A stretch of DNA of 64,000 nt from Populus alba (lineage: Eukaryota; Streptophyta; Magnoliopsida; Malpighiales; Salicaceae): assembly GCF_005239225.2 (NCBI RefSeq), contig NC_133294.1:16195631-16259630 (forward strand), given 5' to 3'. The translations under genes were made by a program, and so were the position numbers. Shown in pieces: positions 1-12,010 of the stretch (the first letter of the stretch is position 1; every line of letters starts with the position of its first letter). Under the pieces are notes generated by a model. It was not told the origin of the DNA, did not search any database, and saw only the letters and a program-made list of their open reading frames with translations.

Positions 1-3000
1 AAGTAAAAAAGATAAGGTCATACCTTAAGTGAATTGCAACTGTATACAATGAGCCTCTCATATGAAGTTGAAGAAGGACTCATCTCCATTACTCTGTGTA
101 AGGTTTTGAATTTTGAAACAACATCCTCAACCTACAACAAGAAAAATCACATTCAATGTGTTTGTAAGCCAAATTAAAATCAACCATTTCAAGAATTCTC
201 ATGCATAAAGACATTGAAATGGGTTTTTCATAGTGCAAACACTTAAAATAACTGAGTTCATATGGATTTGTTAGAGGATTTAAGACATACGGTTATAAAA
301 CAGTTAATATGGTAATTTTGGCTATTAACATTTCCAATAACTGTCACGGTATTGCAAACGAGAGAAATCAATATCATGCCTTCAGAAAGGAGAAGTGAAA
401 AGTAATGACAAAAGAGTGATGGTGTGAGGAAAACAACCACTTGCAATCAACAAATTGCACATACTTATAGCAACAGTGAGAATTAACATCAAAATAATTG
501 ATATGACGTAATCCTGCTAAGGAGCCCTAATATATAGCACCAGTCTGAATGATATAGAGTGTCAATAAATCTTGACATTTACATGCTTGCCCTGACACCA
601 ATCTGTTTGCATCCCATTCAATGACTACAAATGCCTTCCTATCCATTGAACAGAATGAAATGTCTTCCCATCCATTTAACAGAATGAAAAATTTCATCAA
701 AAGTGACATTAAAATTAGATTTCACTGAAACTAGATCAATTCCTATTATGTAATGAGCAGACAAAGTCATTTTTTACAAACCTTGCTGTTACCATACGCG
801 AATTATTTTCATACCCATTGGTTTCCCAATTCTTCATCAATCTAAAAGCAAAGTTGGCTTGTTAACACCACCTCAGTAACCCAAATAGGCAATGAATAAA
901 TGAGCATAAAGAAAATAGAAATCTTGAAAGATCAGAATATTGCTAGTATGACTGAATCAATCAGAAGCAACCTACTACTGTAGACTAATTATTAATGCAA
1001 GCAACATTCAATTCTCCCCAGGTTCACTCAGAATGAGTTTGTTTCAAAGAAGCAAACTAGATGTGTTAAGCAGTTGTTCCTCATTGCATAATGGCCTCGA
1101 GGACGTTACCAGCAGCATTCATGAGTAGTTTCTCACCGCTAAATTTGGAATGCTAGTAGCATAACTAAAGATGAGAGTTGAAATATCCTCCGCTCCATAA
1201 TCTGCACTTTATCACAGTACTATATCACAAAGCATACAAGCCAGGAGCTATCAAGAAGAAATGCATGCTTTGTCTTCCATCAAATCTCATACATTCTCAG
1301 TCTCTTTCAAATACCAGAACTACAGCCTCGTTTCAAATTTGCATTTAGAAGGGGGGGAAAAGGTGAAAAAAACTTCTAGAGATCATATACCAGAAGCCTG
1401 CGCATAAAAATATAGGTGCTACAATACGGTTGGTGTAGACAATCCAATTGATTTCATTTCTTAGAAGTGATAGTTTTTCAAAGAAGCTAGAATGAAAAAT
1501 GCAGCTACAATTAGGAAATAATAATTTTAAAAAAGACGTCTTAGAAAAAGATGAAGATACCAAAACTTTTCATTTTGATTTAGGAAAGGAAATCAGTTCC
1601 CAGCTTTCAATAGCAATTCATGGCCTTCAATAAACAATAAGTACAGGAATCTCAATACTAAAAAAACATTGTATAATGAACATACCACAATTTTTTAGCA
1701 CCAAAAGGAACTTCTCTCCATAGGACTCCAATGATAGCCTCCCTAAGGATTTAAAGATACTGACTGCATTGCCCAACGATGAAAGTTTTGTGATATCCAC
1801 AGTCTCTAACAGCTGCAACAGGTAATTCTTCTGGTCACTTTCACAGAGTGCCAGTAAATAATTTTCTGCAACAGGAGGAAGATCTTCTTGAAGGTATCAC
1901 TAATGGCCAATGCACAAAAGTTGATTGTGTCATAAAGGGTCACAAAAGAAAATAATTTTCCATTTATATATATATACACACACTAGAAAATAGTTGTAAC
2001 ACCCTAAAAACACATTTGCTATAATTTGTGAAAGTACCATTATTTATACAAATAGTAAGGTGTAAATAGATTAAATGATGCAAAAATACATGAGAAGTTA
2101 GCTAAATGTCAAATAATGTAGAGTTAAAAGAAAGTTAGGAGACAAAAACTAAATCACAGAAAAGGAAGGCTCAAAATGCAATTACCCAACCTGAGTAGGT
2201 TTAAGCAGGATAATTTTTGCATGATTAAGTAGGTCAAGTGGGACAATTTTAGCATGACGATGTAGGGCAATTTTTGCTGTCATGCTTGTGAGATGCTTAG
2301 AGTAAGGGACGGACATGTTTCTCCTTCACCATTTATCATTATCATTATCTTCATCTTCCACTTCTCAATTATAATTAAACCCCTCTTTTATTTCTATTGT
2401 GATGCATCTTAGCCCGTAGCATTAATTTTATCATTTTAGAAACATGGTCTTTGGTTAAACCAACATCATTCATTACTTCTTATTGCTGCCTTATCAATCA
2501 AATTCACCGACCAATCATGCACTTATATGCACACACAACCTGTCCTATTTTTTGCATCTTTGTACATTGTTGTCCTATTTATCAATTACATACCAAAAAA
2601 GTTTATACATGATATGTTTACATATGCATTTACATGTTTAATGACCCATACCAAAAACTTCCAAATGGAGAGATACAACAACACAACTCAAGTCACACTT
2701 CAAGCTAGCACTCTCCCATCACTTTGGTTGGGAACCTACTACCCAACCCAAGCTCTCTTTCATTCTCGCTTGGGTCCTCTGAAAATAATTTATTAAATAC
2801 CAATGAGTATAGCTCAGTGAATGATTAACATGATAAGCATGGAAAACTTCCACAAGTTTTCAACATTTGGGCCCCGCTATCATATTTACATCAAATTGTA
2901 CAAGAACAACATGAACGACAATTCAATATTCATTTCCCATATCCATATGCTATTTCAATAGTAGCATATGTAGCATGTAGGTGGCCACAATTTCATGTAA

Positions 3001-5201
3001 AGCAAGTTGTCCCCTTTTCACATATCATGTGCAATTATCTCAACACAACATTTGTGCCAAAACACACCATTCACTTTAATGGAATGAATCACGGTTTAAT
3101 CTTTCATAATCACAATCTTAATTAATAATTATCATGTGAAGTTTCCATTCAAAAAGGATTCAATATCTTCTACAAATTTATCATGCATTTAAGGAAATTC
3201 TTGATATAAAAACATATTAGCAAATGAATTTATACATATTTATTGGTTTAATCACTCACCTTAAACTCTAGCCCTTTTTACTCTCTTTGTTTACTTCTTA
3301 ACCCCATACAATCTGCCCTTGATTTACCTTCTACCAATTCTATTGTATTCAAGCTCCAGTTTACTTCTTTGTAGGAATGGTGTATAATGAAAGATGGTGA
3401 AGGAGAAGCATGTCCCTCCTTTCATCTTAACATCTCACAAGCATGACAAAGAAAAACTTTTCCCACTTCACCTACTTTATCATGCAAAATCATCCTACTT
3501 CACCTACTTGGGTTGGATAATTTCAGTTTGAGCCTTACTTTAGTTTTTGTCCCCTAACTTTCTTTGACATTTAGCTATCTTCTCATGTATTTTTGCTTTA
3601 TTTAATTTATTTACACCTTAGTACTTGTATAAGTCATGATACATTCACAAACTATAGCAAATGCGTTTTTAAGGTGTTACAATAGTATTTTCTAAGGTAG
3701 ATCAAGCAAAAGGTACATACCTCGTAAACTGATATTCCCGTCCCCATAATCAGTACAAATACAATTGCAAAGTTCCTGAATCTTCTTTTCATCATTGACT
3801 CTGATTAATAAACGCATATCATAATAGCCTAAGCGTGCAATTTCGCTAGGATTTGTATCTTTGATAATGCCATAGAAGAAATAAAATTCTTCCAACATAC
3901 CCTTATCAATTAAAAGCATCAGAAATGGACCATAAGTTTCCTCCTCTATTGGGAAACCTTGCTCCTTCATTGATATAAAATGTTCAAGAACTTGAGAAAT
4001 CTGTTCCTTCGCAACATTCTCATCATCAGTTTCCCTACATTGCTCAATGCACATCTTCATCAATGCATTGAACTCTTTCAAACCTGTTTCCCTTCCCAAC
4101 ATTCCAAACACATCCATTGTAGCATCTGTCCCCAGCTTGAAGGCACGTGTGTCAACTAATCGGTCAAAAGGGTAGACCTGACTATTTTTGAAAATCCATT
4201 TTTGTTTCCTTTCATAAGATATCTGTTTCCGCTGTATACCTATATTGTTTTTCTTCCAATTTGAAAGCCATGGTGTCTTGAAAACGTTTTCTACAACTTT
4301 CTCACCATCTGCTTTTTCCAAACCTAGCGATTTAATTTTCAAAACATCTACAAAAAGAACAAGGGAAAAAACAATAAACACAAATTCAAAATAATAATCA
4401 AAACCACATCTAACAAAAAAACAACAGCAACAACAACAACAACCCAGAAAGCACCAATTTGCAGAAAATGATCAAACCCCTTTATCTTGCATGAACCCAG
4501 ATATCCAAACTAGAACTATAACTTAAATACTCTATTCTTTTTCTTTTTTGGCTAACAATAACGTTACATTACATTACAAAAATCAATTCTTTAACATCCA
4601 ATTTTCTTCCTTTTGGCTACAAAATAACATCAGATTACATCACAAAAAATTAATAACAACCCGCAGTTCTTTTGCATCTAAATATAAGAAGGATTAGCTC
4701 CAAATGACAAATTACATAAAAAAAAAAAAGCACCCAGTTTTTTACTAATGCAGTAAAAATACACAAAAAGCACCCAGTTTTTTTTTATTAATGCAGTGTA
4801 CCATTTATAATCTTTTCTATGACTTTTGCTGTCTTTGCCATGCCTTTTGCTGTCGGGATTGTTTCTGAATCACACAAAAGAAGACATTAAAAAAAAATCA
4901 ATTGTAACAAAAAATTTCTTTCTTTTCTTTTTTTAAGAAAAACAAAAAATGGCGTACCAGAATAAAAGTCTTCTATTCCGAGAGCACCAGGGCTAGACTT
5001 AACTGCGGGTGACGGAGGAGACTGAGGTTTAGTTTCAGGTTGTTTTTTGGACTTGGAAGAAGTTTCTGGTTTGGGGGGTGTTATGGATTCGAAATGGCTG
5101 ACGAGGCTTTTGAAAGTCGTGTCACTGGCGGTGGTGGTGGAGGCAGTGGTGGTTTTGATGGCTACACGGACGAGATTGCTTAGGATCTTGAATTTGGGCA
5201 T
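1..5201 (-). CDS. Pentatricopeptide repeat protein, mitochondrial (At4g04790-like), 3' part beyond window
   Basis: Six coding exons can be joined on the minus strand with intact phases and GT/AG sites: 5201-4958, 4864-4802, 4347-3721, 1865-1686, 1201-1137 and 131-24. A donor at 23 sends the reading frame out of the window, so the C-terminal part is missing here. The start at 5201 gives a basic, hydroxylated N-terminus (MPKFKILSNLVRVAIKTTTA) typical of a mitochondrial presequence, then a Pro/Ser/Lys-rich linker. Exon 3 (209 codons) has helical-pair sequence such as GLKEFNALMKMCIEQCRE and LEHFISMKEQGFPIEEETYG, as in plant PPR proteins. Later exons carry ENYLLALCE, DYGAEDISTLIFSY and VEDVVSKFKTLH, which I recall from the At4g04790/At4g21880 pair. 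PPR proteins bind organelle RNA; the target here is unknown. Introns are 93, 454, 1855, 484 and 1005 bp; the 1855-bp one contains a transposable element. The exon chain is firm, the ortholog name less so. Confidence 0.78.
1995..3681. mobile_element. Long-inverted-repeat element inserted in a PPR gene intron
   Basis: The element begins TGTAACACCC and ends GGTGTTACA, flanked on both sides by the 5-bp direct repeat ATAGT (1990-1994 and 3682-3686). The first ~340 bases and the reverse complement of the last ~320 bases align along their length, for example TTTGCTATA, AAAATACATGAGAAG, AGCTAAATGTCAAA and TGTCATGCTTGTGAGATG. The ~1 kb between the arms has no credible coding sequence; an 89-codon frame at 2527-2796 resembles no transposase I know. 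TG...CA ends with a 5-bp duplication also fit a Gypsy-type solo LTR, but long inverted arms are not expected in an LTR. The class is therefore open: foldback/TIR element, or a rearranged LTR. Confidence 0.75.
4726..4796. repeat. Short tandem duplication beside a splice donor
   Basis: Two copies of a unit containing AGCACCCAGTTTTTT followed by TTA/CTA-ATGCAGT lie with a period of about 40 bp. They sit just inside the PPR intron downstream of the exon-2 donor (4801-4800 on the minus strand). The repeat does not alter the splice site itself. Confidence 0.7.
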
Positions 5202-5283
5202 TTGGTGGTGGATTAAGCAGCAGGGCGTAGGGGGGTTTTTGGGTGGTTTCTCTGGAAAATTACAAAACCCTTTTTCCTTTTAA

Positions 5284-5931
5284 TATTTTATTTTCTTTTT
5301 GTTTCAACAAGCAAGCATAATTACCGTATATAATAGGGAAACTTAATGGACCTTCACCAAGTTTTGATTTCAATTTAACCCTTACTGCTTTTTTCAATTT
5401 CATCTTTTAATTTTCATTTTCATCCTAGGATTTTTCTTACGTTGGAAATTTCAAGTTTCACCCCCAAAAAAATGATAACCTTGAGAGAAACCCCTCTATA
5501 TTTAACAAACTATCACACACGTCCCTTTTTCACATAAAATGTTTTTAGGATCACTCATCATTTATTATGAAGGAATAAAAATAGTTATGTCATGTAATCC
5601 AAATCATTGTTATAAAATCTAATTCGAGCAAGTTTGTTGCTTTTTTAAAATAAAATCAACAAGTTTTGAAAAGATTTTATCCCAAATCACAAATTAATTT
5701 GGATTTTTGACTAAATCAAACTACATCAATTTCTTAACTTGTTTTTTTGGAATCCAAATTAATCTACACCCTGAATGAGCGGAGTCTTAAATCAACCTAT
5801 GGTTGGTTCGAATTTTATAACAAAGATACATGTAATTTTATACTTAGATTGTAATTTATCTTATATTTAAATTCAAAATATAAGTGTATTTAAAGTAAAT
5901 ATGTCATGAATATGAAAAAAAAAAAAAAAAA
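5284..5931. other. Intergenic, PPR 5' flank
   Basis: AT-rich sequence upstream of the minus-strand PPR start. I see a poly(A) run near 5917-5933 and no coding sequence, tRNA or clear TATA element. The PPR promoter probably lies in the first few hundred bases. Confidence 0.5.
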
Positions 5932-8740
5932 AGACCTCCAAATATCATTTGAAGCAGTTTTGAGGAGACAACATTTCATTAGAAACTCCAGTTTTTGTTT
6001 GACAACATTAGAAACTTCATGTACTACCACAACATCAGTATCTACATGCTAGATAAATATGTTGTTTTTTACTGCAAAAAAAATCAAGACAATTACAACA
6101 AAATTACCTGATTTTGGATTTGTTCACTTGTTTTGCAATGCATCGAACTCGGTTTTATCAGAAGCGTGAGCATATTTCATGTGAATTAAATGTAATTAAT
6201 CGGATAATGGAACATTTTCCAATTTGTTTCTACACTTTCTATGAAATTTGATCATCTCCAAAGGCTCATCAAAAGCACAAACCAAATGCTTTGGAAACCT
6301 TAACAGCAGTTGTCCAAAAACTTTGCTAACAGCGTTTTGAAGCGGAATGCAGAGGGTCTGTTTGTCAATAATGGTGATTTCTTTTATTGATCTTGGACTT
6401 CATCTTCCAGAAACAAAAAATCAAGAACTGGCAGATTTCAGAAACAAGAAAAATCCGCACCAGCTGGAGCAGAAACAAGAAGTTGCTAACATGGAAAGCA
6501 ATCCCCACAATATAAATTACACTGTCAACAAAGGGTTGATCAGGCAAAGCAGCAACAATTCCTGATAGGAATGCAATCCCTGCTGATTGTAGCGCTATAC
6601 AAGTTAGCACGGTCGCACTTGCCAGGTAGTAAACATAGGACTCATCGTTACTAACAGCTCCCCAAAATATTATGCATGCTGCAATTATGGAGCTGGTCAT
6701 GGCAATGGCGTCTGAGAAAACAAACCATCTCAGATGATTGCTAGATTCCAGTAATGCAACGCCTTGCTTGGGGCCAAGATCATTGTTAAAGCCTCCAGGA
6801 AGTGTGAAAGCTGCTGCAAACGTTACTGTTGCGATTAGTGTTGCTACCATTAAGAGGGTATTTCCCATTCGCTTGTAAGTTTGAATCCTGGCAACAGCTT
6901 CTTGGTCTGCACATGGGGGATTCTTTTTCCCGGTGATTCGATTAGATACAGTGATAAGTTTCCTCCATACGCATTTGATTATATTCTGCAGTGTTAGAAG
7001 AGTATGGTGAATACAATGTCAAGCTTTTATATGTTGTTTTTCATAATACGAAATGCACCTAACAGCAATTACTTCTGAAAGCTATGAAATCATACTTACA
7101 CAACGATATATAAAGCATGATTCTCTGATAGATCCATCAATATCAAAGACTGATTGGCCATTTTCATTTCTGGCTCTGTGGTCCACTCTTTCATCCCATA
7201 TCAAGCACCGCAGAATCCGAGTTTGTCTTTCAATAGCAGCCAAATGCAAAGGTGTGTTCCCGCCATTATCTGCTTGATTTATGAGCCATTGTAACTCTGC
7301 TATTTCCACCACACATCTGACCACATTCATTTTTCCACTGAGAACGGCAAAATGAAGAACACTCCTACCGTTCAGGTCCAGAAGCTCTCCAGAATCTGGG
7401 CAGTAGTGGATAATTCTTTCTATTACATCGGCATGACCATTCCTGGCTGCAACATGAAGGGGTGAATGGCCATTTTTATCCAATACATATGCAGTACACT
7501 CGTCAACTTCCAGCAATCTTTCAACCGCCCTGCGGTCTCCAAGGGATGCAGCATAATGGAGTGCGGTCCTGCCATGATGGTCAGCTTCTGTGATGAGGTG
7601 TGGTTTTGCTCTCAGAAGGATCTCCATGATATCTGACATCACACAGAAAACGAGTTAGGATCTTCAAATAATTCAAGAGCTTGAATTCTACTTAGTACGA
7701 GTCATTTCAAGTTTAAAAGATGAGGATGTGAGCTTAAAAGATTCAATTGACAGCCATGAGCCATTTGATGTGGAGAAGTAAAAAGAAAGGATTGTCCAAG
7801 CACAGGACAGTACCTGAATGTCTCTCTATCACAGCAGCATGCAAAGCAGTTTGGCCCTCTGATCCCCCATGAGCTGAAGCTGGAGTTGATATCAGAATCT
7901 GACTCAAAACATCCTTCTTCCCTTCTCTAGCAGCAAGAAACAACGGAGACTCGCCAGCATAATTTTCAAAACAGGCCAACTTAGTATCAACCCGTAGCAA
8001 CAACTTTACGACACTCATATTACCATTCCTAACAGCCTCGTGTAGAACTGTATTATTCTCCTTGTTTCCCTGCCTCAGGATGTCAAACTTGCCAGTTTTT
8101 CCATTTTCAGTGCTTATCCTTTTTGCAGACAGAACTTCTTTAACCAGAAAATCAACAATAGAGAAGTGTCCACACCTTGCAGCAACATGTAGAGGACTGT
8201 CTCCACTCGAATTCGACCTCGTAAGCAGAGACCTGCATCGATTATAGATTTCAACGACGACTCCTTTATGTCCAAATTTCACGGCAATATGGAGAGGTGT
8301 ATTCCCTTGTGGAGTAAGTTTAGTAAGTAGCCTTGGATTTTCGTTGAGAAGTTGAAGGAGAATATAAACATTTCCTGTTTTTGCAACTCTGTATAGCCTT
8401 GAATCCATGAAATCCTACTGGCAAACAACTATCACCACTCTATCTGGGCATTGCGTTGTAACGACGATGTGGTTCCAGGCTTCCATGTGAACATCTTGAC
8501 CAAGAACATATAGGCAAATCAAAATTCCGACTGACTTTGAGGTATGATGTCCATTATTAGTCAAGAGAACTGTTAATGGGTCAATGAAAGCTATCGAAGT
8601 TGCAGTATTTTAAGGCACTGAATATAAGGTGGTATCAAAAATCAACATTGACTAGATCAAATATCTAACCACCAAATTTGAAAGATCATTTTATGTTTGA
8701 ATAAAAAGTTAATTAATTTATGACTTGGGACCATTTCAAA
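5932..8740 (-). repeat. Tandem segmental duplication, unit 1 (ankyrin gene copy 1)
   Basis: This block matches 11186-14370 from the shared CTCCAAATATCATTT... end through the gene, its introns and about 330 bp of 5' flank, ending near ATTTATGACT...ACCATTTCAA. The coding part is offset by 5631 bp from unit 2. Introns are almost identical between the units, which indicates a recent duplication or gene conversion. Confidence 0.88.
6365..8408 (-). CDS. Ankyrin-repeat membrane protein with PGG domain (ACD6/ITN1-like), copy 1
   Basis: Three exons on the minus strand join in phase: 8408-7814, 7632-7100 and 6985-6365, giving 582 residues. Residues ~1-375 form about nine ankyrin repeats; good consensus cores are GNTPLHIAVKFGH, GDSPLHVAARCGH, GRTALHYAASLGD, GHSPLHVAARNGH and GNTPLHLAAIERQ. 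The last exon holds the PGG domain: MGNTLLMVATLIATVTFAAA, then FTLPGGFNND near residue 440, followed by three or four hydrophobic segments, so it should be an integral membrane protein with its repeats in the cytosol. Proteins of this type (ACD6, ITN1) act in plant defence, salicylate signalling and salt or ROS responses; the role of this one is inferred. It is 5 residues longer than copy 2 because the stop lies further on (...KSKINKRNHHY against ...KSRINK). No frameshift is seen. Donors are GTACTG and GTAAGT. Confidence 0.9.
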
Positions 8741-11185
8741 GATGTAGTAGATAGCTGTAAATCGTCATCAAATGTGACATTTATATCGATGGAGACCGGA
8801 CAGGGAGGGGAACTTGCCAGAGACGAATTTAGAAGACGTAAAAACCTCACAAATTTCTTTCTTTCTTTCTCCAAAGTATGAATAAGCCCCTTATTTAATG
8901 AAAAGTTGTTTTCTTCTGATTTTTTTTTATATTTTTTTACCATTAAAAAAAAGTTATTAAAAAAAAACATTTTTAATTAAAAATGTTTTTTGCTTGGTTG
9001 AGGGAAAAGTATATTTTTTATTTTTTAATAGAAAATATTTTCTAGAAGTTATGAAAAATTCAAAATTATATTGTTATTTGTTGATTATATTTTGTCTTCA
9101 TTCTTTTGATTGATTTTATATTACTTAAAAATCCATTAAAATAATATATTTTTTTATTTTATTAAAAAATAATTTTTAAAATAAAACATTAAAATTATCT
9201 AAAACCATTAAAAATATTAATTTGAAATAAAAATAAATCAAAATTTTTTAATGCCCTGAGGCATGGTATGCATAAAAATAGGGTTGTGAAGACACCAATT
9301 TAGAGAATTTAGGTGAACAACAACTTTCAAACACACTGGATGTTTCTGGAACGGTTAAGTTAGGTCTTCAAACTACTGCTCAGGCTTAGTTGTACTGTGA
9401 AATTGTAATAGTAATGATTGTTTAAAATATGTATTAAAATAATTTTTTTTTTAATTTTTAAAAAGTATTTTTAATATTAATAAAACAATCCGAAAACATA
9501 AAAAAATTATTTTAAATAAAAAATTAAAAAATTAAAAAAACATAATTTACATCATATTTTCAAACAAATCATAAACACTGTAGAGAATAAAAAGACTCAT
9601 CATCGTAGTTCATGGATTTTACAAGCTCCATTTAAGATAGAAATTGTCCTCCTAATCCAGTTCACTGTCTGCTCTCATTACTGAGATAATGGATGCTGCA
9701 TTAAACTCTCTGAGTGCTCTGAAGGCGAGCAAACTAATAGAAAATCAATAGATCTGTGGGCTACCACTACATCGCTAGGATGAATTATTATTATTATTAT
9801 ATTTTTATAAGAAATAATGTTTAACCTTCGTGAGATTGTTTGAAAGAAGGATGAAAAATACTTGATTGAGTTAATTAAGTTGATTTTATTTTAATTAGAT
9901 GATAAAGCTATAATTAATGACAACAAATAAATCAAATAAAAAAAATTAATGATAACTTGGAAAAAGATACTCTCAAATATATATAGAGTAGACAATGAAG
10001 ATTGTGAACTTTTATTTTAAAAGATTCATTATATATTTATAACCCAAAAGTCTAATCATTTTGTGAAGAGAAGTGGCTGAAGTTTAACTCCACCTTTATG
10101 ATATTTTAAGTTGTATTCCACTTGTTTTATTCAACAAAAAAATAGAGACATGGTAGGTCATGAAAAACTTTCATACACCTAATAAAGTTGATGGAGTATA
10201 CACTTTTTTAATTAAACTTATTTGTTGAGAAATAAATCCTCTAAGATTTTATATAAAAATTTATAGAATTAATAGTATTAGATTCATGTATTATATTTGA
10301 ATTCAAGAGTGCAGCGAACCCGACCCCGGCCATACCCAAGGTCCAATGAAAAAAATCCTCAAGCTCGACATCCTCAGATAATGCACAACAGACCCACCTC
10401 ATTGGTTTAGCTGGATCTAGCGCATCCTAGGCAAGCTATTGGGCTTGACACATGTCAGACCCAGATAATGCCTGAGTTTAGCATACACTAGTCCCAAGTA
10501 TGTTTTGACCTAGAGTACTACCAAGCTCATCCATACCCAAATCCAACAACACCTGGATATATTTAGAGGGAGTTTGGGAGTGTGGTAGTGGTTGCTTTTC
10601 AAATAGTTTTTCATGCCAAAAAGCATGCCAATAATGTTTTTTTATTTTTTAAAAATCATTTTTGATATCAGCACATCAAAACAATCTAAAAAGTACAAAC
10701 CGCATTCAATTTTGGCAAAAAAAAAAAAAAGTTTGAAATTTTTCAAAAAACATGTTGAACCTCAATGCCAAATGGGCTCTTAGCGTCAAACCTAGCACGC
10801 TTTTGTAGAAGCGTGTTTTCTTGATCCGGTATATTTTAAGAAAAGATATATAAGGATTATCGATAAAATCTTAATTAATCGTATATCCACCCTTTAGCCA
10901 TGTTGAGTCCTTTGTCACATTAATCTTAGCAGCTCCTTGCCTATATCTATGAACCAACTTACAACTTGATAAGGATTAAGGACCGGTCAGAAACAGGGTT
11001 AATGTTTAGAAATTTTTCTTTTTCTTTGCAGTTGGTATGACTAAAGCTTATTGGTTTACTTTCTTTGAATCATCAAAGAGAGTAAAGGCAAAATGCTGCC
11101 ATATTAAAGCTTCTCATGGCTTAAACCTGAGATCTCCAGAGGGAAATCATAACTTGAAATTTTGAAGCGTATCATGACTACGAAA
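8741..11185. other. AT-rich spacer between ankyrin copies
   Basis: No gene is supported. It contains a fragment of the GGAAAA/TTTTCC repeat family at ~8970-9140 (compare 55090-55510), an AT-rich dispersed-repeat fragment at ~9420-9560, a TTA microsatellite near 9785-9800, and a dispersed TIR-type repeat at 10571-10775. A proline- and cytosine-richer patch at ~10310-10560 has no usable reading frame. Confidence 0.55.
10571..10775. mobile_element. Short non-autonomous TIR-type element, dispersed family
   Basis: Starts AGTTTGGGAGTGTGGTAGTG and ends ...GAACCTCAATGCCAAATGG, so the termini are imperfect inverted repeats (TTTGG..TG.GGTT). The core, with GATATCAGCACATCAAAACA, recurs at about 14985-15175, 20120-20325, 41785-41955 and 52725-52915. 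Shorter, more decayed pieces occur near 9420, 21170, 22755, 31975, 35925, 54850 and 62240. No coding capacity. Confidence 0.65.
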
Positions 11186-11267
11186 AAAGAACTCCAAATA
11201 TCATTTCAAGCAGTTTTAGTTTGACAAGATTAGAAACTTCATGTACTACCACAGCATCAGTATCTAC

Positions 11268-11673
11268 TGTTAGGATTTGCCATTAATGGGCAACCTAACC
11301 TAAGATATGGGATGACCATTTGTCAATGGTGGTTGCACCCACCATTGACAAATGCAGCATGTGCAGTTGAAAGAAAAGGAGAAGCCACCATTTGCCTATA
11401 AAAGAGGCATGTGTTGAGAGCTAAATGTGAGAGTGTGAGAGTGCAATAGAGAGGAAGAGGAGCTGCTGTCATATGCAGCAGAGTGTGTGAGCTGAGAGTT
11501 GAGTGGATGTAATCCTACTCTATGTATTTATTGTAATCCTTTCTCTATCTCTAAATAAAATGGATCTCTCCCGTGGATATAGGCGGTTTTGCCGAACCAC
11601 GTTAAATATTGTGTTAGTGTGCTTGCCCTCCGTTGAGTAAAGATCAGTACATCACCGGTCGGAATCCCCAACA
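11268..11673 (+). mobile_element. Solo LTR, Copia-type, with 5-bp target duplication
   Basis: Begins TGTTAGGATT and ends AATCCCCAACA, an imperfect terminal inverted repeat of the TG...CA type. It is flanked by TCTAC on both sides (11263-11267 and 11674-11678). Inside are a TATA-like CTATAAAAGAGG near 11396 and a poly(A)-signal-like AAATAAAA near 11554. These are followed by GTGGATATAGGC...GCCGAACCACGT, the arrangement usual in plant Copia LTRs. No internal coding region or second LTR adjoins it. The homologous position in unit 1 (about 6051) is uninterrupted. Confidence 0.92.
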
Positions 11674-12010
11674 TCTACTTAGTAGATAAATTTACTGTTT
11701 TTACTGCACAGAATCAAGAAACTTACTACAAATTACCTGATTTTGGATTTGTTTGCTTGTTTTACGTTGCATCCAACTTGGTTTCATCAGAAGCATGAGT
11801 TTGTTTTGATGTGAATTCAATGGAATTAATCGGACAATGGATAAAAGTAATCACGTTTTGTAATTTGTTTATACATTTTCTATCTATGGAATTCGATTCC
11901 AAAGGCTCATCAAACGCACAAACCAAATGCTTTGGATACCTTAACAGAAGCTGTCCAAAAACGTTGTCATAACATTTTGAAGCAGATGGCAGAAGACTTC
12001 CTTGGTGATC

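Noticed and set aside
2527..2796. 89-codon frame inside the long-inverted-repeat element
   Set aside because: No similarity to transposase or other known domains and biased composition; not called as a gene.
1995..3681. Simple Gypsy solo LTR interpretation
   Set aside because: Ends and target duplication fit, but the long inverted arms do not; left as an open class rather than named Gypsy.
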